A stretch of DNA of 64,000 nucleotides from JBDTSW01 sp963797835 (GCA_963797835.1 CAWCRN010000029.1:1-64000), one strand, 5' to 3'. Positions 8,046-18,609 are shown, counted from the first letter of the stretch. Made by a program: numbers and translations. Notes: generated from the letters alone by a model not told the origin.

Positions 8046-9110
8046 TCAGGGCGTGATCGCGACCTTGACCACGTCGTCTCGCTGGTTGCCGAACAGCTCG
8101 TAGGCGTCCTCGATCTGCGTCGAGCCCGAAGCGGTGGGTGATCAGCGGGCTCAGGTCGAGGCGTCCGTGGCGGACCATCTCCATCAGCTTGCGCATCCGC
8201 TCCTTGCCGCCGGGGCAGAGCGTCGAGAGGATCTGCTTGTCGCCGATCCCGTAGACGTAGGACTCGACCGGGATCTCGAGCTTGCCGCCGTAGACGCCGA
8301 GGCTCGAGATCCGCCCGCCGGGCCGGGTCGCGTCGAGGCACGCCTGGAAGGTCTCCTGCTGGCCCAGGGCCTCGATCGCGACGTCGACTCCGCGGCCCTC
8401 GGTGAGGCGCTTGATCGCCGCCACCGGGTCCTCCTCGGTGAAGTCGATCACCTCGTCGGCCCCCATCTGCCGCGCCAGGTGAAGGCGCTCCTGGATCGCA
8501 GTCGACGCCGATCACCAGCGAGGCGCCCATCAGCCGCGCGCCCGCGGTGGCGCAGAGGCCGATCGGCCCCTGGGCGAAGACGGCGACCGTCTCGCCGATG
8601 CGCACGTCGGCCCGCTCCGCCGCTGAGATCCCGGTCGAGGCGATGTCGGCGAGCAGCACGCACTGCTCGTCGGTCAGGTCGTCGGGGATCTTTGCCAGGT
8701 TGGCCTGGGCGTAGGGGACCCGGAAGTACTCGGCCTGGACCCCGTCGATCGAGTTGCCGAGGCGCCAGCCGCCGATCATCTCCCACTCGTCCTCGTGGCC
8801 CGAGCACTGCGACTCGTTGTGGGCCTGACAGTAGAAGCAGGTGCCGCAGGGCGTGATCGCCCCGACCAGGACGCGGTCGCCGACCTCGTAGCCGATGACC
8901 GCGTCGCCGAGCTCGGTCGATCACTCCGACCGGCTCGTGGCCGACGATCCGGCCCGGCTCGACCGGGTATTCGCCGCGCCAGATGTGGACGTCGGTGCCG
9001 CAGATCGTGGTCAGCCTGACCCGGACGATCGCGTCGTTCGGACCGCATTCGGGGACCGGTCGTTCCTCGAGGCGGATCTCACCGGCGCCCTGAAAGACCG
9101 CGGCCCGCAT
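8046..9110 (-). CDS. Zinc-dependent medium-chain alcohol dehydrogenase, frame-broken
   Basis: An MDR-superfamily alcohol dehydrogenase of about 354 residues when repaired. Visible motifs are CGTDVHIWRGEYP (catalytic zinc Cys), VGHEPVGVI (zinc His region), a PCGTCFYC-type structural zinc cysteine cluster near 8830, and DIASTGISAAERADV. The end reads VVKVAITP. At least three single-base frame changes are needed (near 8130, 8500 and 8920). The substrate is probably a short-chain or secondary alcohol or aldehyde. The start is uncertain: MRAAVFQGAGEIRLEE at 9110 is the homologous start, but a further upstream ATG is possible. It is divergent from the sensor kinase across a 177-bp region with motif-like sequences. 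Confidence 0.75.
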
Positions 9111-9227
9111 CGACTCGTCGCCGGTTGAGGCGGCTCGGTTTTCGGGCATGATGTCTGTCGTCTGCACCGGTTGACCTCGAATCGTTGGGAGTGACGTGAC
9201 GGTACGGCCGGACGCCTGTCCGATCAT

Positions 9228-9244
9228 CGGTAGCCGCCCCCGGA
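9228..9244 (+). promoter_or_regulatory. Island motif copy G (CGGTAGCCGCCCCCGGA), weaker
   Basis: Lies in the divergent region between the alcohol dehydrogenase and the sensor kinase. It matches GTAG-N3-CC..CGGA with one extra base; a second GTAGCCA occurs at 9253. If genuine it would place the kinase gene under its own system. Confidence 0.3.
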
Positions 9245-9287
9245 CGCAGTCCGTAGCCAGCACCCAGATGAGCTAGATGGAGCAGAT

Positions 9288-10981
9288 GTGGACGCACCGC
9301 CAATAAAGGAGGAGCTCGACCAAAGGCAGCTGAGTCGTCTCCTCGAGGTCGGCCGGGGGCTGGTGGCGGAGCTCGATCTCGAGGCGGTGCTCGGGCAGGT
9401 CCTGGAGGCTGCGCGGGATCTCACCGGCGCGCGCTACGCGGCGCTCGGCATCCTCGACGAGGACAAGCGGGAGCTGGAGCGGTTTCTGTTCACTGGCATC
9501 GACGATGAGACCCGAGTGCGCATCGGTCCGCTACCCCGCGGCCACGGCATCCTCGGCGAGCTCATCAGGCATCCCGAGCCGCTGCGGCTGGACCGGATCA
9601 GCGATCACCCACGCTCGTACGGCTTTCCGGCCGAGCACCCGCCAATGACCAGCTTCGTAGGCGTTCCGGTGATGATCCGCGGCGAGGTATTCGGCAACCT
9701 CTACCTCACCGACAAGGAGGGCGGGGTGCCGTTCGAGGCGACCGATGAGGACCTGCTCATCGTGTTGAGCCAGTGGGCCGCGATCGCGATCGACAACGCC
9801 CGTAGTTATCAGGGTGCCGAGGCGCGGCGGCACGAGCTTGAGCGCGCGGTGCGCGGTCTCGAGGCCACCGTGTCGTTGGGCCGGGAACTCGGGGGTGAGA
9901 GTGACCTGGACCGCGTTCTTGAGCTGGTGGCCAAGCGCGGGCGCGCACTGGTCGACGCCAAATCGATGCTCCTCCTCCTAGCCGAGGAAGACGCCGAAGA
10001 GGTGTTGATGGTGGCTGAGTCCGCCGGTGACGCGAGCGGAGTCGCGGATGGGAGAGCCGTCGAGTTGAGCGGCCCGCTGCGAGACGTCGTGCGTGCCGGC
10101 GGTGGCCAGCGTCGTGGCGGACCGGTTCGGTTCTTGAAGGAGCTTGGGGTCGATGCCGAGGCGGTCTTGCTGATCCCGTTGAGCGCGCGGGGACGGAGCG
10201 TCGGCGTCATGATCGCGATCGAGCGGCTGGGCGAGACCATCGAGTTCAGCGCCGACGACGAGCTGGTGCTGAGCTCGTTCGGCGCGGCGGCCGCAGCGGC
10301 GATCGCCGCGACTCAGGCGCTCGAGACCGAGAAGCTGGAGCTGTCGATCGCCGCCTCCGAGCGGGAGCGCGGCCGTTGGGCCCGCGAGCTCCACGACGAG
10401 ACCCTGCAGGAGCTGGGGGCCCTCAAGGTGACCCAGGAAAGCGCCCTGCAGACGAATGACCTCGACGTGATGCGCAAGGCGCTTGCGGCCGCCAACCAGC
10501 AGGTCGAGCACGTGATCGGCGGCCTCGAGGGCTTGATCACCGAGCTGCGCCCGGCGGCTCTCGATCAAATCGGCGTGCAGGCTGCGATCGAGGCTCTGGC
10601 CGCACGCCTGCGCGAGCGCGAACCCCTGCATCTGGAGGTCGACTTCGACCTCGCCTACGAGGCCGGCCGGGAGCCGGCCCGCCCAACCCCGAGCTCGAAG
10701 CGACCGTGTACCGCGTCGTCCAGGAGGCGCTCAACAACGTCGTCAAGCACGCCAGCGCCAGGAACGTCCGGGTCGCGGTCACCGAGGATCGGGACCAGAT
10801 AAAGCTGATCGTCGATGACGACGGGAGGGGAATTGCGCCAACGCCAGGGCGGCAGGGCTTTGGCCTGATAGGCATGCGTGAGCGGGTGAGCCTCGCCGGC
10901 GGCCACTTGGAGATCGCCCCGGGGTTCGAGGGCGGCACTCGCGTCACCGCAACGCTGCCGATGGTCAGGCGCGAAGCCTGA
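9288..10981 (+). CDS. Two-GAF sensor histidine kinase (DevS/DosT/NarX type), one frame break
   Basis: A cytoplasmic sensor of about 564 residues. GAF 1 (about 20-165) has the DosS-like run GFPAEHPPMTSFVGVPV with FGNLYLTDK. GAF 2 (about 185-340) follows. The HisKA_3 box is ERGRWARELHDETLQEL with the phospho-acceptor His near residue 370, then HATPase with EALNNVVKHA, DDDGRG and GFGLIGMRER. The GTG start at 9288 has GGAG upstream. A one-base change near 10685 separates the dimerisation part from the ATPase domain. The closest known architecture is the mycobacterial haem-GAF kinases sensing O2/NO/CO; haem binding here cannot be proven. It is convergent with its likely partner regulator. Confidence 0.85.
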
Positions 10982-10993
10982 CGGGTCCGCTGC

Positions 10994-11647
10994 TCAGCGC
11001 TTGACCAAGTCGTGGTTGAGGGCGTAGGCGACGAGCTCCGCCCTGGTCGTGAGTCCCGTCTTGCGCTGGATGTTGGAGCGGTGCGTTTCCACTGTGCGGA
11101 CGCTGAGGACGAGCTGGTCCGCGATCTCGGGGTTCATGTAGCCGAGGGCGACCAGGCCGAGGATCTCGATCTCCCGAGGCGTGAGGTCATCAGGCGGCCC
11201 GGCGTCGGCCTCAGCCACCATCCGGGCTCCGAGCTGGGGATTGATGTAGGTCTCGCCGGCGACGATCGAGCGCACCGCCTGGACCAGCTCCGCCGCGGCT
11301 GAGTGCTTGATCACGTAACCGCGCACGCCCTTGCGGAGCGCTTCGCGGGCAAACGCCGGCTCGTTTTGCATCGTGAGCACGATGACGGCAGTGCCGGGCG
11401 AGGCCTCGGCGACCTTCGGCAGGACATCGAGGCTCGGCGTCCCCGGCATGTTCAGGTCGAGCACCAACACGCTGGGCTTGTGGCCCAGGACATAGCGGGC
11501 CGCGGCGTCTGCGTCTCCGGCCTCGGCGACGACCTCGAAGTCGGGCTCGGATTCCAGCACCAGCTTGATGCCGTTGCGGACGATCTCGTGATCGTCGGCC
11601 AGGACGATCGTCACCTTCGTCTGCTCCCCGTCGGGCACCGGCGCCAT
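10994..11647 (-). CDS. NarL/FixJ (DevR-like) response regulator
   Basis: 217 residues: a receiver domain (VLADDHEIVRNG acidic pocket; phospho-acceptor Asp in LVLDLNMPG; conserved Thr in VLTMQNE; Lys in VIKHSA) and a C-terminal LuxR-type HTH (LTPREIEILGLVALGYMNPEIA, recognition helix SVRTVETHRSNIQRK). It ends 13 nt from the kinase stop, tail to tail, so this is the obvious cognate regulator. As a NarL-type dimer it is expected to bind short dyads, and is my candidate for recognising the GTAG-N3-CCnCGGA motifs spread through this block. Confidence 0.92.
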   Translation of the reverse strand: MAPVPDGEQTKVTIVLADDHEIVRNGIKLVLESEPDFEVVAEAGDADAAARYVLGHKPSVLVLDLNMPGTPSLDVLPKVAEASPGTAVIVLTMQNEPAFAREALRKGVRGYVIKHSAAAELVQAVRSIVAGETYINPQLGARMVAEADAGPPDDLTPREIEILGLVALGYMNPEIADQLVLSVRTVETHRSNIQRKTGLTTRAELVAYALNHDLVKR

Positions 11648-11715
11648 TTCGCGTCATGCTAGGCGAGGCGCTGGCAGATACCTCGGTGGCCACTGCCGAT
11701 CTCGATCGGTGCCCA

Positions 11716-11723
11716 CTACGTAG
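11716..11723 (+). promoter_or_regulatory. CTACGTAG palindrome in the regulator/ZIP divergent region
   Basis: An 8-bp palindrome; read on the minus strand it gives GTAGTGGGCACCGA, a weak relative of the island motif. It sits about 70 bp upstream of the response regulator start and 35 bp upstream of the ZIP gene. The evidence is weak. Confidence 0.25.
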
Positions 11724-11756
11724 GCGCGGCCGCTCCCGCTCGGGTAGGAATGGCCG

Positions 11757-12476
11757 ATGCTCGAGCTTCTGCTGGCCGCGTCGGCGACGGCCCTCGCCAC
11801 CGGCCTCGGTGCGATCCCGGTCTTCGTCCTCGGCGAGGAAGCCGAGTGGCTCAAGCCCGCGCTGCTCGGCCTGGCCGCGGGGGTGATGACCGTCGCCGCC
11901 ATCGCCGGGCTTCTGGTCCCGGCGTGGGACGAGGGTGAGCCGATCGAGGTGCTGGGCGGCCTCGCGGTCGGCGTCCTCTTCCTGCTCGGGGCCCGGAGCC
12001 TGTTCGGGCACGTCCGGCCGGCCGCGAGCCGGGCGACCCGCACGTCGGCGCTCGTCTTCTTCGTCCTCTTGGTCCACAGCCTGCCGGAGGGCTTCGCCAT
12101 CGGCACGGCGTTCGCGTCCGACACCGAGGGCCTGGCGCTGTTCGTCGTGGTCGCGATCGCGATCCAGAACATTCCCGAGGGAACCAGCGTCGCGATCCCG
12201 ATGGCCGCCGCCGGGCAGAGCGCGGGCCGTCAGTTCTGGGCGGCGGTGGCGACGAGCATCCCGCAGCCGATCGGTGCGGTGGTGGCGTTCCTGCTCGTCG
12301 AGCAGATCTCGGCTCTCCTGGCGGTCTCGTTCGCGTTCGCGGCCGGGGCGATGCTCGCGCTCGTCGTCGTCGAGGTCGCCCCGAGCGCTCTGCGCGACGG
12401 TCGTGGCCGGGCGCTCGCGGGGGGTGCGGCGGGCGCCGTCCTGATGGTCGCGCTGAGCTGGCTGCTCGGGGTGTGA
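11757..12476 (+). CDS. ZIP family metal transporter
   Basis: A 239-residue integral membrane protein with about eight hydrophobic segments and both ZIP metal-site signatures: HSLPEGFAIG (TM4) and QNIPEGTSVAIP (TM5). It is expected to import or equilibrate Zn(II) or another divalent metal across the inner membrane. The frame is intact and the ATG is shortly after TAGGAA. It is divergent from the response regulator and upstream of the FAD oxidoreductase pair on the same strand. Confidence 0.88.
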   Translation: MLELLLAASATALATGLGAIPVFVLGEEAEWLKPALLGLAAGVMTVAAIAGLLVPAWDEGEPIEVLGGLAVGVLFLLGARSLFGHVRPAASRATRTSALVFFVLLVHSLPEGFAIGTAFASDTEGLALFVVVAIAIQNIPEGTSVAIPMAAAGQSAGRQFWAAVATSIPQPIGAVVAFLLVEQISALLAVSFAFAAGAMLALVVVEVAPSALRDGRGRALAGGAAGAVLMVALSWLLGV

Positions 12477-12479
12477 GCA

Positions 12480-12494
12480 CGTAGTCACCCCGGA
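12480..12494 (+). promoter_or_regulatory. Island motif copy E: CGTAGTCACCCCGGA
   Basis: An exact match to GTAGTSACCNCGGA, about 65 bp upstream of the FAD oxidoreductase at 12555 and just after the ZIP stop codon. It implies an independent promoter for the oxidoreductase pair. Confidence 0.55.
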
Positions 12495-12554
12495 GTCGAT
12501 CGGGTGGTCGGAGCGGAGGAAGTAGGCGCGGACGGCACCTAGGTTGAGTCGGAG

Positions 12555-13778
12555 ATGCAAGATCTCGATCGAGCCGAGCGACTGAAGGTCCTGATCGCCG
12601 GTGGCGGCGTCGCCGGAATCGAGGCGCTGTTGGCGCTCCGCGACCTCGCCGGTGATCGCGTCGAGGTGACCCTGGTCGCGCCGACGCCGGAGTTCGTCTA
12701 CAAGCCCCTGACGGTCGAGGAGCCCTTCTCGCCGGAGCCAGCGATCCGGCTCGACCTGGCGGCGCTGGTCTCCGAGGCCGGCGGCACCTTCGTTCAGAAG
12801 GGGCTGCGGCACATCGATCCGGAGCGAGGTTCCGCGGAGCTCGAGGACGGCAGCCGTGTCGGGTACGACGCCGCGATCATCTGCGTCGGGGCGAAGCCGC
12901 GGGTCGCGTTCGGCCACGCCGAGACCCTGCGAACCTCGGGCCAGCCGATCGACATCGATGGCCTGCTGCGCCAGGCGGCCGAGCACGAGTCCGGGCGGAT
13001 CGCGTTCGTGGTGCCGCCCACGGGTAGCTGGCCGCTGCCCGTCTACGAGCTGGCCCTGATGTCCGAGCGGCGGGCGCGCGAGCTGTCGATCGACGTTCAG
13101 ATCACGATCGTCACGCCTGAGCCGGAGCCCCTGGGCGTGTTCGGCCACATCGCCAGCGGCGCCATCGCCAGCCTGCTCGCTACGCGCGGCATCGAGGTCC
13201 GAAGCGGCGCCCGAGCCTCCGAGGGCGTCGACGGCGCGATTGTGATCAACCCGGGAGGCGAGCATCTCGCCGCCGGAGCGGTGGTCGCATTGCCGGAGCT
13301 TCACGGGCCGGCGGTGAGTGGCCTGCCCGCCGACGAGCGCGGGTTCATCCCGATCGGCGAGCACGCGCAGGTCATGGGTGTGGCGGACGTTTGGGCCGCC
13401 GGCGATGGGACCAACTTCCCGGTCAAGCACGGCGGCCTCGGGACCCAGCAGGCCGACGCGGCGGCGGAGCAGATCGCCGCCCGGGCGGGTGCGCCGATCG
13501 AGCCCGCCCCCTTCCGTCCGGTGATCCGGGGCAGATTGATCGCCGGCGAGGAGTCCGTCAACCTCCAGGCCGACATCGCCGGGGGCGGGGGAGAGGGCGT
13601 CGCCAGCCTCGACTACCTCTGGTGGCCGCCGCAGAAGATCGCCGGCCGCTACCTGACCGCCGAGCTGTCCGGGCGTACGGCCCAGACCGCTGGGCCCGCC
13701 CCCGAGCACGGGATCGAGGTCGAGGTGTCGCTGGCCACGGACTGGCACCGCGACCCGATGGCGCTCGACCCCCCGTGA
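12555..13778 (+). CDS. Pyridine nucleotide-disulfide/SQR-like FAD oxidoreductase, copy 1
   Basis: A 407-residue FAD protein: N-terminal VLIAGGGVAGIEALLAL, second half motif VWAAGDGTNFPVKHGGLGTQQAD (FAD O2' contact and C-terminal helix) as in the sulfide:quinone oxidoreductase/NDH-2 group. It has only one cysteine (in AIICVG), so the redox Cys pair of true sulfide:quinone oxidoreductases is missing; a sulfide-oxidising role is unlikely. It is probably a membrane-peripheral NAD(P)H or quinone oxidoreductase. It is followed after 16 nt by a paralogue. Confidence 0.85.
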   Translation: MQDLDRAERLKVLIAGGGVAGIEALLALRDLAGDRVEVTLVAPTPEFVYKPLTVEEPFSPEPAIRLDLAALVSEAGGTFVQKGLRHIDPERGSAELEDGSRVGYDAAIICVGAKPRVAFGHAETLRTSGQPIDIDGLLRQAAEHESGRIAFVVPPTGSWPLPVYELALMSERRARELSIDVQITIVTPEPEPLGVFGHIASGAIASLLATRGIEVRSGARASEGVDGAIVINPGGEHLAAGAVVALPELHGPAVSGLPADERGFIPIGEHAQVMGVADVWAAGDGTNFPVKHGGLGTQQADAAAEQIAARAGAPIEPAPFRPVIRGRLIAGEESVNLQADIAGGGGEGVASLDYLWWPPQKIAGRYLTAELSGRTAQTAGPAPEHGIEVEVSLATDWHRDPMALDPP

Positions 13779-13794
13779 CGCTCGGGCGGCGGCT

Positions 13795-15150
13795 GTGAGC
13801 GACGCTCGGTTCAAGGTGCTCATCGCCGGCGGGGGCGTCGCCGGGCTCGAGGGCGTGCTCGCGCTTCGCGAGCTGATCGGAAACCGGGCACGGATCGAGG
13901 TCCTCGCGCCCGAGCGCGAGTTCACCTATCGCCAGCTCGCGGTAGCCGAGCCGTTCAGCGCGGGCGAGGTCGCCCGCTTCGACCTGACCGGCCTGATCGA
14001 GGGTGCGGGCGGGGTCCATAGGCAGGACGCGCTCGCCGGCATCGACGCCGAGCGCCGCTACGCGTACACCGCGGCCGGCGCGGAGATCGAGTACGACGCG
14101 ATCCTGCTCGCCGTGGGCGCGCACACCCGCGAGGTTCTGCCTGGCGCGATCACCTACCGTGGCGTCGCCAGCAACGCCGAGGTGCGCGAGGCGATCCTGG
14201 CGCTCGATCGCGGCGAGATCTCGAGCTTGTGCTTCGTCGTGCCCGCGACCGTCAGATGGTCGCTTCCGCTGTACGAGCTCGCCCTCCTCAGCGCCGCGCA
14301 CCTCGCCGAGATCGGTGACCGCGGGAGGCCGATCCAGCTGGTAACCGCCGAGTCGGAGCCGCTCGGGCTGTTCGGCCCGCGCGTCAGCGGGTCCACCCGC
14401 GAGCTCCTCGAGGAGGCAGGGATCCGGCTTCACGCAGGCGTCGCCCCGGCCAGGGCCGAGGACGGCGCGCTCGCGCTCGTGAACGGAGCAACGGTCGATT
14501 GTGATCGTGCGATCGCGCTTCCCGCTTTCGCGGTCAAGCCGATCCCGGGTGTCCCCCAGGGGCCGCACGGGTTCATCGGCACCGACCCCATGATGCGGGT
14601 CGAGGGCCTCGACCGGGTCTTCGCCGCCGGCGATGCCACCTGGTTTCCGATCAAGCAGGGCGGGCTCGCGGCCCAGCAGGCCGACGCTGCCGCGACAGCG
14701 ATCGCGACCTACATCGACCGCATGGCCGAGCAGCGGCCCTTCCGGCCTGTGCTCCGCGGAGCGATGCTAACCGGCTCGGGGCCGCGCTATCTGCGCGCGT
14801 CGGTTGGCGACGCCACGCACGGCTTGGCGAGCGACGCCGCGCCGCTGTGGTGGCCACCCAGCAAGGTGGCCGGGCGCCTGCTGGCCCCATACATCGCCCG
14901 GATCGCGAGCGAGACGAACCAGCCGCCGCCTCCGTTGGTCGACCTGGAGCCGGCCCGCGGCGCGGCCCATGACCACCAGGAGGCGGTCGAGCTGGCGCTG
15001 GCGGCGGCCGAGGCCGACGCTGCCGCTCTCGACTACCGCAACGCCCTGCGCTGGCTTGCGGTCGCCGAGCAGCTCGATCTGACGCTCGGGCCCCAGCACT
15101 CGTTACGGCGCGAACAATGGCGACGGGCCTTGAGGGACGCGGGCCGGTGA
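13795..15150 (+). CDS. SQR-like FAD oxidoreductase, copy 2, with C-terminal helical extension
   Basis: A 451-residue paralogue of the upstream protein: VLIAGGGVAGLEGVLAL at the N-terminus, VFAAGDATWFPIKQGGLAAQQAD near residue 280. Compared with copy 1 it has an extra roughly 60-residue alpha-helical tail (DHQEAVELALAAAEAD ... YRNALRWLAVAEQ) that resembles a TPR-like or coiled segment. It too lacks the SQR cysteine pair. GTG start, co-transcribed with copy 1. The two may form a heterodimer; this is inference. Confidence 0.85.
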   Translation: MSDARFKVLIAGGGVAGLEGVLALRELIGNRARIEVLAPEREFTYRQLAVAEPFSAGEVARFDLTGLIEGAGGVHRQDALAGIDAERRYAYTAAGAEIEYDAILLAVGAHTREVLPGAITYRGVASNAEVREAILALDRGEISSLCFVVPATVRWSLPLYELALLSAAHLAEIGDRGRPIQLVTAESEPLGLFGPRVSGSTRELLEEAGIRLHAGVAPARAEDGALALVNGATVDCDRAIALPAFAVKPIPGVPQGPHGFIGTDPMMRVEGLDRVFAAGDATWFPIKQGGLAAQQADAAATAIATYIDRMAEQRPFRPVLRGAMLTGSGPRYLRASVGDATHGLASDAAPLWWPPSKVAGRLLAPYIARIASETNQPPPPLVDLEPARGAAHDHQEAVELALAAAEADAAALDYRNALRWLAVAEQLDLTLGPQHSLRREQWRRALRDAGR

Positions 15151-15173
15151 CGGCCGGCAGCCTTCCTTCCTTG

Positions 15174-17741
15174 TCATTCGTGCCGGATCGCCTCGAGGAT
15201 GTCGACCCCGGCCGCGCGGCGAGCGGGTGCGATCGACCCCAGGACGCCAACCCCAATAGAGAGGCCCAGTAGCGCGACCAGCTGACCCAACGGCACCGAT
15301 AGGCTCAGGCCGAACTCGGACAGGGACTCGATCACGACCCACGCGAAGCAGATCCCGACGACGGCCCCGAGCAATCCTCCGATCACTGCCGTGATCACGC
15401 TCTCGTACCGGATCACCCGGCGCACCTGGGCACGGGTCGCGCCGACCGCGCGCAGGACCCCGAGCTCGCCGGTCCGCTCGTGGATGGACAGGAAGAGGCT
15501 GTTGGCGATCCCAAACAAGGAGATCACCACGCTCATGGCAAGTAGCGCGTAGAGGAGGTAGACGATCTGGTCGAGCTGCGCTTCGAAGGTCTCCTTGTAC
15601 TCGGCCTTGTTCTCGACGTTCGCGGTCGGGAATTCGCGCAGCGCTCGGTCCACCCCCGCCTCGACGGAGCCGTGGTTGGCACCGGCGTCGACGGCGACGA
15701 GCACCGAGATCGGGTCACGCGCCTCGGAGAATGAGGCGAGCGTCGCCTCGCTGGTGATCGAGCCCTGGAGGATCGTCGGGTCCCGGTAGATCCCGATCGC
15801 GCGGAGCGTCGTACCGGTGCCGCTGGACGTCGCCACGGTGTAGGTGTCGCCAACCTCGAGTCCGTGCGCCTCCGCGAACTGCTCCTCGATGAGCGCCTCG
15901 TCACCGCCGAGGTTCGAGAGCAGCGAGTCGTCCCCCTGGACCCAATCGAACCCGTAGACGGCGGAGAGCTGGGCTGGGTCGACACCGATGACCACGTCGT
16001 AGGTCGACATTCGACCGCTCCCCGTTCACCTCAACTTGGTCGTACGGCGTTGGCACGGCGGCCCCAACGCCGGCAACGCCCTCGACCGCGCCCTCCACCC
16101 GTGCGGAGAGCGGCTGGAATCCCTCCCCGTAGACGACCAGATCCGCCCGCACGAGTTCGTCGATCTGATTGCCGATGCTGGACTTGAGCCCGGCCGCGAA
16201 GACCGCGACGAAGACGACCAGACCGACTCCCACCATCAGGGCGGCCGCCGTGGTCGCGGTTCTGGCCGGATGTCGCTCGGCGTTCTCCCGGGCGAGGCGC
16301 CCGGGAGTCCCGAACGCCCGCTGGATCGGCCAGCCGATCAGGCGCGCGAGCGGACGCACGAGGTAGCGGGCCACGAACGCGACGCCGAGGAAGAGCCCCA
16401 CGGCGCCGAGGGCAATCGCACCGAGGCGCGTCGACGCCGGCCCCGACCCGAATAGGCCCTGAGCCACGGACGCCGCGCCCACCAGGAGCAGCAAGGCGCC
16501 GCCTCCCGCTGAGAGGATGCGGGCCCGCCTCGAGCGCCGAGGCGGAGAGGCCGACATCGCGGCGACCGGGGCGACCCGTGTCGCACGCAGGGCTGGGACC
16601 ACGGCAGCGGCCAGGGTGACGCCGATTCCGACCACGGCGGAGACGGCGATCGTTCGCGGCGCCAGGACGAGGTCCGTCCTCGGGATGCCGAAGCCAACCG
16701 CGTCGAAGAGCCAGTTGAGGAGCTTGGAGAGCCCAACCCCGGCGGCGAGGCCGACGATCGAGGCGACGATGCCGATCGCGGCGGCCTCGAGGGCCACCGA
16801 CGCCAGGACCTGGCGCCGGGTGGCGCCGAGCGCACGCAGCATCGCGAACTCGCGCGTGCGCTGGGCGACCGTGATCGAGAACGTGTTGAAGATGATGAAC
16901 GCGCCAACGAGAACGGCGGCCCCAGCCAGCGCCAGAAGCGCGGGCGTGAGGAACGCTCCGATCTGGTCGTTCACCGCCTCCGCCTGCTCGTCCGCGCTCT
17001 GGTCGGCGGTCTGTGCGCGGGCGCCGGCGGGCAGCGCTTGGCCGATCCGCTGGGACAGCTCGACGGGGTCCACCCCCTCGTCGGCGATGACGCTGATCGA
17101 GTCGACGCGCGCCTCGAGGTCAAACAGGTGCCGCATCTGCGGCGCGTACAGGCTGACAACCGTCGCCCCGCCGATCGCGGAACCCGTGTCGCCGAACCGC
17201 TCGATGCCGACGATCGTCAGGGGCCGCTCGCCCCGGCGGCGTCACGACGCCGACCTCGTCGCCCAGCTCGAGCCGGTTGTCGATTGCGTTCTGCTCGAGG
17301 ACCGCGACCTCCCCGGGGCGCCGGGGATCCCGCCCGGCCACGGTCGTCGTCGGATCGAATGCATCCGACGGGTCCGCGCTGACCAGGGCGGGGGCGCCCA
17401 TCGTGTCGACGGGCTCGCCGTCGACCACGAGGCTTCCGAGCGCGCCGAGCTGGCCCTCGGCGTCCGCCGACGCCGTCGACATCCGCTCGATCCGCCGCGA
17501 CCATGCGCGTCGGGAATCGTCGGGAGCTGGCTGGAGAACGCGGGGGTGAACTCCTCGGCGGGTGAGACGACGACATCGATCCCCTCGACCGACTGCTCCG
17601 TGATCCCCTCGAACGCGTTTCGGATCTGGTCGGTCTCGATGTAGGAGCCCGAGACCATCGCCACGCCGAGCACCACGGCAACGGCGCTGAGGACGGTTCG
17701 TAGCTTGCGGGCTGCCAGGCTGCGGACGGCAGCCTCCTCAT
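15174..17741 (-). CDS. FtsX-type ABC transporter permease, several frame breaks
   Basis: A large MacB/LolE-like permease of about 850 residues when repaired. It opens with ARKLRTVLSAVAVVLGVAMVSG (first TM), a long periplasmic domain, a first FtsX core (FLTPALLALAGAAVLVGAFIIFNTFSITV; REFAMLRALGATRRQV) and a second at the C-terminus (LSIHERTGELGVLRAVGATRAQVRR) ending LEAIRHE. Frame changes lie near 17720, 17500, 17230 and 16010. The start ATG overlaps the ATPase stop. Such exporters move lipids, lipoproteins or antibiotics; the substrate is unknown. Confidence 0.85.
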
Positions 17742-18534
17742 CGCAGCGACTTAAGGCGGTCGAGGATCTCGTTGGTGGTAGGCCCTCCGCGTCGTCGCGC
17801 ACCTCGCCGTCGGCGAGGAACAGGGTCCGATCCGCCCCGGCGGCGGCCGCGGGGTCGTGCGTGACCATGACGATCGTCTGCCCGAACTCATCGACGGCGC
17901 GCCGCAGGAGCGCGAGGATCTCGCGGCCCGCCACCGAGTCCAGGTTGCCGGTGGGCTCGTCGGCGAAGACGACCGTCGGGCGCGTCATCAGGGCCCGCGC
18001 GACGGCGACCCGCTGCTGCTCACCGCCCGACATCTCGCCGGGACGATGCGAGCGGCGGTGGCCGATCCGCATCGCGCTCAGCAGTGTCTCGAGCCATTCG
18101 ATGTCGGGCTGCTCACCGGCGATGCCGACCGGCAGCAGGATGTTCTCCTCGGCGGTAAGCACCGGCAGCAGGTTGTAGCTCTGGAAGATGAAGCCGACGG
18201 AACGGCGGCGTAGCAGCGTCAGGTCGTGGTCGGACATGCCGCCCAGCCGGATCCCGCCGATCTCGACCCACCCGCCGGTCGGGCGCTCGAGGCCGGCGAG
18301 GATGTGAAGCAGGGTCGATTTGCCCGACCCCGAGGGTCCCATGATCGAGCTGAAGGAGCCGGCGGCGAAATCGACGGTCACTCCTCGCAGGGCATCCACC
18401 GCGGCGGCGCCCTCCCCGTATCGCTTGGTCAGCTCGAACCCCTGGACCGCGGCTTGCCGCTCGGCGCGTGCCGGCTCGGGAATGAGACTCGCCGTCCCAC
18501 CCGTCGCCGTCACGGGGCTCACCTGGCCACTCAT
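17738..18534 (-). CDS. ABC transporter ATP-binding protein (MacB/LolD type)
   Basis: About 265 residues. Walker A is GPSGSGKST, Q-loop FIFQSYNLLPVLTAEEN, signature SGGEQQRVAVARAL, Walker B VVFADEPTGNLD and switch His MVTHD; all are intact. A one-base change near 17785 moves the natural C-terminus (TNEILDRLKSLR, stop 17738-17740) into another frame; without repair it reads on into the permease. It is energetically partnered with the FtsX permease just downstream. A strong island motif copy lies about 60 bp upstream of the start at 18534. Confidence 0.9.
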
Positions 18535-18592
18535 GAGCGTACGTTCCCAAGCGGCCAGGCTGCGGGCATCGGGGGTCGCCCCGCGTTTCGCT

Positions 18593-18609
18593 TAGGTAGT
18601 CACCACGGA
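18593..18609 (+). promoter_or_regulatory. Island motif copy F: TAGGTAG-TCA-CCACGGA
   Basis: Nearly identical to copy C at 6507. It overlaps the carbamate kinase stop codon and lies about 60-75 bp upstream of the ABC ATPase start, so the exporter probably has its own regulated promoter. Confidence 0.6.

Noticed and set aside
11211..13925. Very long minus-strand open frame (about 900 codons) opposite the ZIP and FAD genes
   Set aside because: It is a GC-driven shadow of well-supported + strand genes with clear motifs, and its composition (Arg/Asp/Gly-rich) is typical of antisense frames.
12555..15150. Sulfide:quinone oxidoreductase function for the FAD pair
   Set aside because: The redox-active cysteines required for sulfide oxidation are missing.
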